Assembly: GCA_903835235.1 (NCBI GenBank)
Contig: CAILMF010000074.1
Location: 1 to 64,000 of the forward strand
Length of the DNA stretch: 64,000 nucleotides
Direction of reading: 5' to 3'
DNA from: an uncultured Rhodospirillales bacterium
Lineage (GTDB): Bacteria; Pseudomonadota; Alphaproteobacteria; Acetobacterales; Acetobacteraceae
A program made the translations under genes and the position numbers. This document shows positions 12,201 through 19,245 of this stretch, piece after piece. Each line of letters begins with the position of its first letter. The first letter of the stretch is position 1. Below the pieces are notes generated by a model. That model was not told where the DNA came from. It worked only from the letters and a program-made list of their open reading frames with translations, and ran no database searches.

Positions 12201-14970
12201 AGAGCACCGCCCCCGACGCGATGGTGATGCGGCCGTCCCCCGGCGTCGTCGGCGCGGCATCGACCACGCTCCAGGTGGTCGGCGCCAGGTGCAGGCTCTC
12301 GGCCACCGGGGCGATGCGGTCGCCGGCATTGGCGGTGATGGCGATGCTGCCGCCGGGCACCAGGATGCTGCCGGCGATTTCGGCGCTGCCGACATTGGCG
12401 CTGAAGCTGCCGCCGGCCGCCAGCTGCACGGTCACGCCCTGCGGCACGCTCAGCTTGCCATCGGCGGCGATGGTGATGCTGGCGAAGCCACGATTGGTCA
12501 GGTTGCGGGTGGAGATCTGGCTGTCGAAGCGCGTCGCCGGCAGGGCGCCGCTGCTCAGCACGTAGCGCGTATCCGCGCTGGCCGGCGTGGCGGGGTCCAG
12601 CACCAGCTGCGACGCCAGGTCGGTCGGCAGCGGCACGGTCACGGTGTCGACCAGGGTCGGGTTGACCAGCGCGCCGATGCCGGTGGTGGTGGTGCGCGCC
12701 AGCACGGCGCCCGAGCGGTCCAGCCCATTGCCGAGGAAGTTGACCGAGCCGCCGAAGGGCATGTCGCTGGAAGTCAGCGCGTTGCCGTCATTGGCGGCGC
12801 TGGCCAGCGCCTGGCGCGTGCCGATGGTGACACCGCCCTGCACCACGCCATCGCCATACCAGCGGCCGGCGATGCTGACAGCGCCGGCATCCAGCCCTTC
12901 GACATAGCCGGCTTCATAGACCGAGCCGACGCCGCGCAGGCCCGAGGTGAACAGCCGGTTGATGCCCCAGCGCGACTGGGTGGTGGTGAACTGCGACGCC
13001 AGTGCCGTGTAGGTCAGGTCGGCGGGGGCGCTGCCGATGTCGTAGATCTTGCCGTCCGCGCCCTGCAGCCGGGTGGTCTGCGGCCGCAGCCCGCCGACAT
13101 AGGTCAGGTAGCCGCCGGAGACGTCGATCAGCGAGCCCTGCGCGGTGAACACGCGCTCGGCCACCACGTCCAGCTTGCCGCCCACCGCCTGGCGCTCGGC
13201 CACGCTGCGCGCGATCAGCGCGGCGGCCGCCTGCCAGGACAGCAGCGGCGTGCCGGTGCGGATGTCGACCGTCACGCTCTCGGCGCGCTGCGCCATCTGG
13301 TACAGCAGCCCCGCGCGTTGCAGCGGCGAGTCCTGCAACTCGGCACTGCGCGCCTCGACCTTGATGAAATTGCGCGCGATGGGAACCTGGACATCCTTGA
13401 GGCCGGCCAGGTCGATGGTGGCGCCAGCGTCCAGCGAGACCACCTGCAACCGGCCCGCCCGCGCCACGCTGTCCGGGAACAGGCCGCGGTCGGTGATGTC
13501 GCCGGAGATGCGCAGCGACCCCGCCGGCGCATAGACCAGCGCGTCGCGGCCGAGCAGCACGGCGGCGCCGGTCAGGGCCAGGCTGCTCTGCTTGAAGGTT
13601 GCGGAATTGTCATAGACCGGCTGGTCGCTGGCGGTCTCGCCCCCCACCGTCGCCAGGCTGCCCTGGCCCAGCGTGACGGTGCCGAGGCGGTACAGCGCGG
13701 CATCGGCCGAACCGAGATTGACCGCGCCACCGATGTCGCGCGCTGTCAGGATGATGGAGCCGTTGCGGTCGTTGCCGGTGGTTGCCGTCAGCACGCCGAG
13801 GTTGCTGACATTGGTGCCGGCCAGGGTGATGTTGCCACGGCTGGCGCTGACGATGCCCTCGTTGCGCGCCTCGTTGGCGAGGCTGTCGAAGCGGACGTCG
13901 TCCGTCGGGCCGCGGCGCAGCGATTCGACCATCAGGCCGATATTGGGGCTGGTCGGCGTATTGGCCAGCGCGGGGTCCAGCCGAAGGCCGAGGCCGGCCG
14001 CCAGGATGGTCTGGCCCGCCGGCGTGGTGATGCTGCCGCGATTGACCACCTGGGGGGCCGCCAGGATGACCTGGCCGCTGTCGCTCGCGGTCAGCTGCGC
14101 GCCGGCCAGCACGTCCACCGCCACGCGGCGTGGCGCCCCGGTGGTGCCCAGCACCGAGAGATCATCCAGCGAGAAGGTCGGCACCATGTTGCCGGCGCTG
14201 GCGTCGCGGTTGAGGATGCCCGCGAGATACTTGGCGTTGCGCACGTCGCGCGCCTCGCCCCAACTGCCGACATCCAGCGCCGAGGCGATCAGCGTGCCGA
14301 CATTGACCTGGGAACTGCCCTCGAAGACGATGCCGTTGCGGTTGATGACGTAGACCGCGCCCTGGGCCTTGATGCTGCCGAGCACGCGGCTGGGCGCCAG
14401 GCTGGGGTCTTCCACCCGGTTCAGCACGGACCAGTTGCGCGCATTGGTGCCGCCGGCGCTCTGGTCGAAATTCAGCGTGGTCTGCTGGCCGACATTGAAG
14501 CTGGACCAGGTCAGCACGGCGCGCTGCTGGATCTGCTGCACCGTCACGTTCACGCGCGAGGCGTCCGCCGCGGTGGTCTGCACCGGCACGCCGGCGCCGA
14601 TCCACAGCGACGCATCGCCGGTCACCGGCACCAGGCCGCCCGGCGCCAGGCCGTTCGGCACGCCGCCGGCGCTGGCATTCGCCGCGGCCCTGGCCGCCGC
14701 CTGCACGGCGCTGGCGGCGGCACTGGCCTGGGCGGCGCGGGCGAAACTGCTGACGGCATTGTTGGTGCTGGTGGCGGCGCGGGCGGCATCCACCCCGGCG
14801 GCCTGGGCCGCGCGTGCGGCGGCCACGCCCGGGTCGGCGCCACGGCGGGCAAACACCGGCGATTGCGCGGCGGCGGGTCCCATCATGGCGGTCAGCAGCG
14901 CAAGGCCGCTGACCGAGGCCACGAGACCGGTGCGGTGGCGGGGTGCCGAGAATTGCAGCTTGGAAGTCAT
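3289..14970 (-). CDS. Giant two-partner secretion exoprotein, filamentous haemagglutinin family with DUF3739-like C-terminus (3893 aa)
   Basis: This is the TpsA partner of a two-partner system: it would be exported by Sec, cross the outer membrane through a FhaC-like pore, and form a long beta-helical surface fibre. The ATG at 14970 begins a signal peptide (basic n-region, hydrophobic core, AAA-Q cleavage near residue 35). Residues 40-103 are Ala-rich. Residues ~105-260 form the TPS/haemagglutination-activity domain, with 'VINRNGIVFEG' near 208-218. About 3300 residues of Gly/Ala/Ser/Thr-rich imperfect beta-helix repeats follow, with recurrent 'DVSG', 'GNLTL' and 'LAAGG' units. The last ~250 residues ('GGDILMWSS', 'LGAKTARYIPP', 'SGASTGVP') match the DUF3739 region of this family as I recall it. 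The likely partner is the transporter at 28727-30349, and the parvulin at 35789-36703 is a plausible chaperone. The long open frames on the opposite strand here are GC-composition shadows. Confidence 0.92.
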   Translation of the reverse strand: MTSKLQFSAPRHRTGLVASVSGLALLTAMMGPAAAQSPVFARRGADPGVAAARAAQAAGVDAARAATSTNNAVSSFARAAQASAAASAVQAAARAAANASAGGVPNGLAPGGLVPVTGDASLWIGAGVPVQTTAADASRVNVTVQQIQQRAVLTWSSFNVGQQTTLNFDQSAGGTNARNWSVLNRVEDPSLAPSRVLGSIKAQGAVYVINRNGIVFEGSSQVNVGTLIASALDVGSWGEARDVRNAKYLAGILNRDASAGNMVPTFSLDDLSVLGTTGAPRRVAVDVLAGAQLTASDSGQVILAAPQVVNRGSITTPAGQTILAAGLGLRLDPALANTPTSPNIGLMVESLRRGPTDDVRFDSLANEARNEGIVSASRGNITLAGTNVSNLGVLTATTGNDRNGSIILTARDIGGAVNLGSADAALYRLGTVTLGQGSLATVGGETASDQPVYDNSATFKQSSLALTGAAVLLGRDALVYAPAGSLRISGDITDRGLFPDSVARAGRLQVVSLDAGATIDLAGLKDVQVPIARNFIKVEARSAELQDSPLQRAGLLYQMAQRAESVTVDIRTGTPLLSWQAAAALIARSVAERQAVGGKLDVVAERVFTAQGSLIDVSGGYLTYVGGLRPQTTRLQGADGKIYDIGSAPADLTYTALASQFTTTQSRWGINRLFTSGLRGVGSVYEAGYVEGLDAGAVSIAGRWYGDGVVQGGVTIGTRQALASAANDGNALTSSDMPFGGSVNFLGNGLDRSGAVLARTTTTGIGALVNPTLVDTVTVPLPTDLASQLVLDPATPASADTRYVLSSGALPATRFDSQISTRNLTNRGFASITIAADGKLSVPQGVTVQLAAGGSFSANVGSAEIAGSILVPGGSIAITANAGDRIAPVAESLHLAPTTWSVVDAAPTTPGDGRITIASGAVLSTAGRWSNDWLAPQLGAAFGGSGQINGGSISLATRWTPVSGSSAIPAGATVDAATTPVLGHDIVLGQSAVLDVSGGGFLAPNTGAMTTGKGGQLSLATYAGRSTSPTGGLGDPTGSGLPLVGVGQAGVRIAGDAASIRDDGAVLRGFGTAGPGRGASNGAGGIISLTTPSIVIGREPTAAEAEYGAFRADPTLLAQAGFGDIRLTATTAGGLPFLGLPAGSISIAPGSVVAPVAAQWLVRPQAPLQASGAPAAAFGSAATLAAPDRAATRLTLTAQNALELGGPTTELRADPGGARSDTAALVSLTAARGMLVEGTISAPAGQIRITGNGNTSAYTTPTDQSPVREFDGTTYGAGEGTWVAGTARLLAPGVAQQVLSSAGLTAGGVRAGGTVTLSESRGTLVVEAGALIDVSGVSGRTDTLLVGGRTPAAGRRGSLALASDAGSISLNGARGLFLDGTLQAMAGGPGAKGGNLTITGPSPQPYQSGISQLSSVPNGLTGTLGIMVVADAVTLPDGASRAAGADPTLVRQADGSWRGDYTDRAWLSASRIEGSGIDRLTLFSAGQPITLVGQVALNVPRMVQLDAATIAAAPGRDGNAPNARISTAYLALNGQASGTAVPLSGAALAGSMTLSGTAVDVFGGVTLDGAAQTTLASGGDLRLVGTQYIANAYGQVQGALRSAGNLTLQAGQVYTSTASTFTVTAENTLTIQGLGGATPQAPLSAASTLTLAANSIVQAGVLRAPQGQIFLQPGSDILFAAGSLTSVSAEGRSVPLGQIDGFNYQVSLLTTNPSQPNGVTAAPEKLIDVSGPRVTVAAGAQLDASGGGNLLAYTFTAGPGGSRDVLARAIYSLADGGVTASSYLFADKRDVFAVLPGAQAPAAPLSPYILDSGTSLGRGEVTALSPSTGVNRYGQQVGGTLPWVGDQITIAQSSPALAAGTYTLLPGRYAMLPGAVRVTIAPAATTPAVVSLASAATEARDGSWLVQGTRSIANTGVREAAPRSVTLQTQDVWSQYSSLTTTTANDYFPARAARLDVALDRLPIDAGRLSLSASQSLAMDGTTLFNHPAGGRGGQVDISSSAIAITPGGAAFATPGTLVLSDATLSALGAETLTIGGTRTRTDAGDQLVVQARSVILASGASVTAPEVVLLAKSPSSVATDGVQVQAGASLVASGALSGNAPASLLIGSTTVYNSRGVVTAPAVDGNGALLRVSVGGLLPVTRVNLASASGTTPLSVGADAVLGGRTVTLDATGTMQVASSAGFRATNLDFGAAAILLGQPGAGLGGNALVLRSAWLAQLNSIANLSLRSTSSIDVHGGVALAASGNLTLDAAALRGFDIALTGGGTEAGSLAASVGGLATLRNSNATLPGGGATGSGALAIDAGGILLGGGSTAVQGFATAALSTGGELSTTGIGDLNLAGQLAMTAARVSSGAGADFSITATGAMSLAAPATATTTALGTPAMGGRLSLTGSDLTLATAVVNRSGDLNLTATSGNLTLAGGASIDLSGYSRVFFDQAAYASGGRATLVASAGNVVIAPGVGLDVSAPTGISGVTAGSLRLTAQRGSAEASGLVLRGTAADAGAGGSFTLDTLAAADLGAVNARLDAAGFDGARTVWTRTGNLALAAGQTMRASQVGLTADGGTLTIAGSIDTRGAKGGDVRLYGATGLTLASGASISAGGTAAGQPGGVVELGTNAGPLQLAGSSIDVSGNDATRGSLVQLRLPVAQMAGSVFTTSVTGARLVQVEPYAVLTSATIATTAITNTFNSVSSQNFQASRFSGFPSNWRVTPGVELRNAAGDLTLPAASAISLLTSRTSAGDPGILTLRAAGDLVLLNSLSDGFATAVSTARISDTRSWSYRLVGGADMASADPMATVDAGRLGASGGNILVGRVYTYDPTVSGSSPATSPVTIRTGTGAISLGASRDVLLRDPDAAIYTAGRPLADPTTVVGVAADGSTGTGRFVLPQAPSYAAYSSLFTGPTQADPAPAPPATAYGPTYSEGGGNLRVTAGRDILQTITDAAGNNAGQAPSEWLWRQGAVNTDGQFMYRPALPRRSIFDSAGASLRPVVETSSQTSWWVNFSLFRQGFGVLGGGDARIIAGRDLRASVSVPTNARVGGGLAPSYSTTYTASAGRLTTLTGLTPNGGTEAVLAVNGGGDLDISVGRNIIGGSQFLVGRGNANLRVGGSLTSSSIGGISPVDLSPIHADVGTMLALGDAQVRVQALGSIATGIYDPLQVPGGREQAISDAWGYSGPTATGMFRTYTERSLVTLSALGGDVNLQGTLGSAEPYGALQVLQTAARSTITVAGAGPGGRNLVVPVYRNLVSANLGTLFNNVTDLTDRTTEHLPASVGITAFNGNIGFAQAPGSSGLGRIGVSLAPVATGQLEMLAAGSVFYPNISLPDGNPAAVSSPYRPYYDAPAASPGGLLTPDGLGYVDSATTVPAAAAPLRAGDPSRALIYALGGNIPFATITSGKRIGLRAGGDITDLTLTVQHGADGDYSFVWAGRDIRSSSSAELALEQQGVTMDLRGPGRLQVLAGRDIDQIRTPAQPSDPSTAGLANNGIHALGNQAEPLYAQGSGTLDVLFGLGTGGGGNGGVDSSGFLSRVLDPTFSQGRYEVQLNRTANGGATWAIREDSPTATPSATLGSILALPGPERLGLAIDLAFREISASGAQAARGGSSQGNYTRGFSAIASLFPYGGYSGRFNLQGTYLRTDQGGDINVLGPGGDFFLGGTSATADRYPDRIGVLTLGYGSVNIFAHGDIQLGQSRAFTVDGGDILMWSSTKDINAGLGAKTARYIPPYSVTYNVDGGWSANRSGLVTGSGIATFTPFTPLGEVASLLRTPANAVEAAAQADEARRRTTPSISLIAPVGIVDFGDAGVRSAGNLVVAAQTVLNAANVQVSGASTGVPVVASTNVVGAVAASASAGQGASAGQEAARQAARSAEARPGEAPAIISVDVIGVGGSEQDAQ

Positions 14971-15126
14971 TAACGGCCCGTCAAAATTTAGCCCAGGCGT
15001 TCTTCACGTTGTTTTGTGCGACGCTTCCACCTCAGGACGGCCCGGAAAGAGTGATTTCACGCCGATGTCATGAGAAAGGCCGCCGCCGGGTGGGGCCAGG
15101 CCCCGAAGCGCGGTATCAACCGGACC

Positions 15127-15984
15127 ATGCCGGACACTGCCTTGGTCATGATGTTGGTAGCCGCGCCCGCGATCGGCAGCTTTCTCGGCACCCTGGTGCT
15201 GCGCCTGCCCGAGGGGCAACCGGTGGTCGCCGCCCGCTCGGCCTGCCCGCATTGCCACCATCCGCTGGCCGCATGGGACATGGTGCCGCTGCTGAGCTGG
15301 CTGCTGCTGCGCGGTCGCTGCCGGCATTGCGGCGCGGCCATCGGCGCCTTCTATCCCGGCATGGAACTGGCCGCGCTGGGGATTGCCGCCGCGGCGGTGA
15401 TGCTGGTGCCGGCCGCGGTTGTGCCATGGTCCTGCCTGCTGGGCTGGGCGCTGCTGGCGCTGGCCCTGATCGACCGCCGCGCCTTCCTGCTGCCGGACGT
15501 GCTGACCCTGCCGCTGCTGGCCCTGGGCCTGGCCGCGACGGCCGTGTTGGACACCGAAGCGCTGCCCGCGCACCTGGCTGGCGCCGGGCTGGGCTGGCTG
15601 GCCTTTACCTTGTTGGCCGCCGGCTACCGGGCGCTGCGCGGGCGGGAAGGGTTGGGCGGCGGCGATGCCAAGCTGCTCGCTGCCGGCGGCGCGTGGCTGG
15701 GCTGGCCGGCCCTGCCCGCCATCATGTTCGGCGCCGCCGTGCTTGGCCTGGCCGAGGTGCTGATGCGTCGATTACAGCACTATCCGCTCACGCTGAATCA
15801 GCGTGAGCGGATTTCGTGCTGTAGCTTCAATAGGTTGCAGAGCAATATCCGTTCTGATGATTCCATCAGAACGGATATTGCTCTAGGCGGCGGTGGGCAT
15901 CGGTCGGACGAGCCCATCGCCTTCGGCACCTGGTTGGCCGCCGCGATCTGGCTGCTCTGGCTGTTCGGCGTGCCCGGCGCGTAG
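15127..15984 (+). CDS. gspO: Prepilin peptidase / N-methyltransferase with in-frame palindromic insertion
   Basis: An inner-membrane aspartyl protease that cleaves and N-methylates type II pseudopilins. The N-terminal zinc module is present as two CxxC pairs ('CPHCHH', 'CRHCGA'). The two catalytic aspartates lie in 'ALIDRRAFLLPD' and 'GLGGGDAKLL'. Several hydrophobic helices follow the usual A24 layout. I chose the ATG at 15127 ('MPDTALVMM') because it directly precedes the first membrane segment; an in-frame ATG at 15070 would add 19 polar residues. A ~37-codon block, from 'QHYPLTLNQ' to 'RTDIAL', is encoded by a palindromic repeat inserted between 'EVLMRRL' and 'GGGHRSDEP'. It lies after both catalytic sites, in the last loop, so the enzyme may remain active. 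It is convergent with the gsp operon and is the only such peptidase in the window. Confidence 0.9.
   Translation: MPDTALVMMLVAAPAIGSFLGTLVLRLPEGQPVVAARSACPHCHHPLAAWDMVPLLSWLLLRGRCRHCGAAIGAFYPGMELAALGIAAAAVMLVPAAVVPWSCLLGWALLALALIDRRAFLLPDVLTLPLLALGLAATAVLDTEALPAHLAGAGLGWLAFTLLAAGYRALRGREGLGGGDAKLLAAGGAWLGWPALPAIMFGAAVLGLAEVLMRRLQHYPLTLNQRERISCCSFNRLQSNIRSDDSIRTDIALGGGGHRSDEPIAFGTWLAAAIWLLWLFGVPGA
15773..15884. repeat. Composite palindromic repeat element inserted in frame in the prepilin peptidase gene
   Basis: Two adjacent hairpins. The first (15773-15823) pairs tacagcac with gtgctgta outside and atccgctcacgctga with tcagcgtgagcggat inside. The second (15839-15884) has perfect 21-bp arms closing on the loop attc (left arm 15839-15859, right arm 15864-15884). 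The whole unit is read through in frame by the host gene, adding about 37 codons. A diverged relative lies at 36799-36846. This looks like a dispersed REP/MITE-like family; no terminal transposase genes are seen. Confidence 0.85.
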
Positions 15985-16042
15985 CGTGTGATCGGCGGCT
16001 CCGCCAGCAGCGCGCCACCCGGGTTTCGGCGCGCTCCGGCCC

Positions 16043-16894
16043 TCAGCGCCAGTCCTGCACCCAATAGGGCGCGCGTCGATGGCCGGTCAGCCGGACCACG
16101 GCCACATGCGCCACCCGGCCGGAGGGTCGCTGCGCCTCTATCCGCAGGGTGAAGGCCTGGCCGGCCAGGCCGGCGCGCCTGGCGCCGGCCGGCGGCTGCC
16201 CGGCCGGTGGTTCCGCCGGCGTGCCGGAGCGCCGGCGGGCGGCCAGCATCGCCGCCCGCACCAGGGGCGGCGCCAGCCGGAACTCCGGTTCCACCGCCAG
16301 GCCATGCACGGTCAGCCCCGTCGCCACCAGGTCAAGCAACTCCGGCGTCATGCCCGGCAGTTCCAGCAATTCCCGTACGGACTGGAACTCGGCGTCGCGC
16401 GGCAACACGGTGCGGCCCTGGCGCCGATACTCCGCCACCTCCATGCCGCCGCCCGCTTCGGGCGACTGGTCATTGTCCCGCCAATCCGTGATCAGCGCGG
16501 CCCAGGCCCGCGCCTGGGGGCGTGGCTGCCCAGCGGCCTCGAATACCGCCTGAAGCAATTCCGGCGCGGCGCGGTTGAGGTCGACCTTGCCGGCTTCCGG
16601 TTCCACCTGCACGAAGATGCGGCTGCCATCGAAGCTGTGCGGGCCGGCGGCATCGCCCGGCGGGGTTTGCAGCAGCGCCCGCACTGCCAGCGCCAGGCCC
16701 GCCTGGGCGGCGGCTTCCAGGCGGGCATGTTCGCCCATCTCAATCCGCTGGCGCGATTCGCGTCGGGCCGCCAGCAGCACGTCCATCGCCATCACCGCCA
16801 GCAGGCCGACCGCCCAGATGACGGCCAGCAGCGCCAGCCCGCGCTGGCCGCTGCGCGGTCCGGCCGGATGCCGCGCCCCGGCCCGCCGCGTCAC
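16043..16894 (-). CDS. gspK: Type II secretion minor pseudopilin GspK
   Basis: A minor pseudopilin that, with GspI and GspJ, caps the pseudopilus tip. The GTG start at 16894 overlaps the gspD stop (GTGA), giving 283 residues. The prepilin site is 'SGQRG' before 'LALLAVIWAVGLLAV', then a typical GspK body including 'GKVDLNRAAPELLQ' and 'LITDWRDNDQSPEAGGG', which match the helical and metal-binding region of the family. Unlike the G-J pseudopilins, position +5 is not Glu, as is usual for GspK. It is the last gene of the gsp operon and is convergent with the prepilin peptidase. Confidence 0.9.
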   Translation of the reverse strand: MTRRAGARHPAGPRSGQRGLALLAVIWAVGLLAVMAMDVLLAARRESRQRIEMGEHARLEAAAQAGLALAVRALLQTPPGDAAGPHSFDGSRIFVQVEPEAGKVDLNRAAPELLQAVFEAAGQPRPQARAWAALITDWRDNDQSPEAGGGMEVAEYRRQGRTVLPRDAEFQSVRELLELPGMTPELLDLVATGLTVHGLAVEPEFRLAPPLVRAAMLAARRRSGTPAEPPAGQPPAGARRAGLAGQAFTLRIEAQRPSGRVAHVAVVRLTGHRRAPYWVQDWR

Positions 16895-19245
16895 CGCAGG
16901 GCGCGGCCCCTGTTGGTGGTGCCTTGCGGGGTCACGATCAGCGGCCGCAGGTCGCGGAAGCGCGCGCGCAACTCGTCGGTCGCCTGCTGCGCCTCGCCCG
17001 GGCTGCGCACCACCCGTGGCGTCAGCAGCACCAGCAATTCGGTGCGCTGCACGGTGTTGGCGAAGTTGCCGAACAGCGCCCCGACCCAGGGCAGCGCGCT
17101 CAGCACCGGGATGCCGCCGCGGCTGTTTTCCGTGGAATCGCGGATCAGCCCGCCCAGCGCGATGGTCTGGCCGTCCTGCACCGCCACGGTGCTGACCAGG
17201 CGGCGCTGCTGGAAAGTGGGCGACTGCACCTGCGACGTGGTCGCGGTCAGCGAGTTCACCACCGAGCTGACTTCCTGCTGGATGTCCATCAGCACCAGCC
17301 CGCTTTCGTTCACCCGCGGCGTGACCTGCAGGATGATGCCGGTGTCGCGGTATTGCAGCTGGGAGACGATGGGGCTGCCGCTGGTCAGCGTGGACTGCGC
17401 CGTGCCCACCGTGACCGGCACCTGGTTGCCCACCTGCAAGGCCGCGGTCTGGTTGTTCAGCACCATCACCTGCGGCGAGGACAGCACGTTGACCTTGGTG
17501 ATCTGGTCCAGCGCATCCAGCACCACGCTGATGTTGGGGGCGCTGTAGGCAAAGGAGAAGCCCGGCACGGTCGGGATCGGCACCGCCAGGTCCAGCACCG
17601 AGGACGAGATGCGCCCGCCGGTGCCCGGGCTGGTGACCCCGCCCAGCGGGTTGTTGGTGCTCTGGTTCAACAGCCCGTTGGCGTTGCCGCTGCGCAAGGC
17701 CCATTGCAGGCCGAAGCGCAGGTCGTGGGTCAGCGTCACCTCGGTGACCGCGGCCTCGATCAGTACCTGCACCGGCTGGATGTCCAATCGGCGCAGCGCT
17801 GCCTCGACCAGTTCGAATTGCCGGCCGGTGCCCACCACGACCAGGGCGTTGTTGACCTCGTCCGCCGTCACCGTCAGCCCGGCGGAGCCGCCGATCAGCC
17901 CCGCGCCACCGCCCTGCTGCGTCGAGCCGAAGAGGCCACCGGCATCGTCGTTGCGCCCGGCGCCGCCCAGCGCCGCGCCGCCGGTGGCGGCCTGCCCCGG
18001 CAGCGACGGGAAGCCACCGCCGCCGCCCTGGCCGCCACCCTGGCCGCCGGCGCCGCCCTGGCTGTTCATGCCGAAGCCGCCCGAGGCGGCAGCGCCGGCA
18101 CCGAAGGCACTGGCGCCCTGGCCGGCACCCAGCCCGGCACCGAGCGCGCCGCGGTTGCCGCCGGCCTCGGCACCGGCAATGCCGAAGGCGCGCGACAAGG
18201 TCCGCGAGAGGTCGCCGGCGCGGCCATTCTGCACCTTGTAGACGAAGACCCGCCGCTCATCGGCGTCGCCCTCGCGGTCCAGCCGGGCCACCCAGGTCTG
18301 CACCTGTTCCAGGTAGGCCGGCTGGGCCGAAACGGCGAGCACCGCGTTCAGCCGTTCCAGCGGCACCAGCCTGACCAGGCCGTTCAGGTTGCCGCCCTCG
18401 CCGCCCAGCATCTCGCGCAGGTCCTCGACCATCCGCCGGGCCTGCACCTGCTTCAGGCTGAACAGGCCGAAGGACATGCCGCGCATCCAGTCGACGTCGA
18501 ACTGCGCCACGGTCTCCCGCACCGATTGGCGCTCCGGCGCCGTGCCGGTCACCAGCAGCAGGTTGCGCGCGGCATCCAGCTGGGCGACCTGGCCTTCCGG
18601 CAGCAGCGGCTCCAGCAGCCGCTTCAGCGCCGCGGCGCCGATGTAGCGCGGCGCCACCACCTCGGTGCCATAGCCTCGGCCGGCGCGGGCCAGGCCGCCG
18701 CGTTGCGCCGTGGGCAGCGGCACCACCAGGTGCAACCCGCCCGGCTGCACCGAGACCGCGAAGCCCTGCGGTCGCAACGCCGCCTCGAAGATGCCGAGCA
18801 CGGCGCTGCGCGGCACCGGCTGGCTGGTTTCCAGCGTCAGCTGCCCGGTCACGGCGGCATCCACCGCGTAGTTCAGCCCCAGCGTGTCGCCCAGGATCAC
18901 CCGGGCGACCTCGGGAATCTCGGCGGCATTGAAGCTGAGCGTCACTTCCTCGCCGCTGGCCGCCTGCACCCCCGGCGGTGCCAGGCCCTGGCCGGCCGGC
19001 AGACCGGTGCCGCGGAAGATGCGGCTGCCAAGCGGGGTGCGCGGCGGTGCGGTGGCCGCGGCCTGCGCCGGCGTGGCCAATGCCGCGCCGCCGCCCACTG
19101 CGCCGGCAACGCCCGGCAAGGTCGCCGCCCGTTCCACCTGCGCCGGCTGCGTTGTGGGCTTGAGGCCGGCAAACGGGCCTTCCGCGCAACCCGACAGGAT
19201 CAGGACAATACCGATGGCCGCGGGCAGGCGATGGTGCAAGGTCAT
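16891..19245 (-). CDS. gspD: Type II secretion secretin GspD, lipoprotein form with long Gly-rich insert
   Basis: The outer-membrane secretin channel of the type II system, 784 residues. The start at 19245 overlaps the previous gene's stop (ATGA). The signal peptide ends in a lipobox (LILSGC), suggesting a self-piloting lipoprotein. N0-N3 domains occupy roughly residues 95-520. Within them lies a ~95-residue, almost purely Gly/Ala/Ser/Gln insert (about 18130-17880 on the plus strand) between 'LSRAFGIAG' and 'LTVTADEVNNALVV'. The C-terminal secretin core carries 'VPVTVG', 'DTGIILQVTPRVNESG' and 'LLVLLTPRVV'. It sits between the GspC/N-like gene and gspK. Confidence 0.95.
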   Translation of the reverse strand: MTLHHRLPAAIGIVLILSGCAEGPFAGLKPTTQPAQVERAATLPGVAGAVGGGAALATPAQAAATAPPRTPLGSRIFRGTGLPAGQGLAPPGVQAASGEEVTLSFNAAEIPEVARVILGDTLGLNYAVDAAVTGQLTLETSQPVPRSAVLGIFEAALRPQGFAVSVQPGGLHLVVPLPTAQRGGLARAGRGYGTEVVAPRYIGAAALKRLLEPLLPEGQVAQLDAARNLLLVTGTAPERQSVRETVAQFDVDWMRGMSFGLFSLKQVQARRMVEDLREMLGGEGGNLNGLVRLVPLERLNAVLAVSAQPAYLEQVQTWVARLDREGDADERRVFVYKVQNGRAGDLSRTLSRAFGIAGAEAGGNRGALGAGLGAGQGASAFGAGAAASGGFGMNSQGGAGGQGGGQGGGGGFPSLPGQAATGGAALGGAGRNDDAGGLFGSTQQGGGAGLIGGSAGLTVTADEVNNALVVVGTGRQFELVEAALRRLDIQPVQVLIEAAVTEVTLTHDLRFGLQWALRSGNANGLLNQSTNNPLGGVTSPGTGGRISSSVLDLAVPIPTVPGFSFAYSAPNISVVLDALDQITKVNVLSSPQVMVLNNQTAALQVGNQVPVTVGTAQSTLTSGSPIVSQLQYRDTGIILQVTPRVNESGLVLMDIQQEVSSVVNSLTATTSQVQSPTFQQRRLVSTVAVQDGQTIALGGLIRDSTENSRGGIPVLSALPWVGALFGNFANTVQRTELLVLLTPRVVRSPGEAQQATDELRARFRDLRPLIVTPQGTTNRGRALR

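Noticed and set aside
8260-14973. A 2237-codon open frame on the plus strand
   Set aside because: It is antisense to the haemagglutinin-like gene; its translation is Arg/Gly/Ala/Gln-rich without domains. High GC makes stops rare in that frame.
17880-18130. Tandem DNA repeat or mobile insertion in gspD
   Set aside because: The stretch is low-complexity Gly/Ala coding sequence without exact repeats or terminal inverted repeats.
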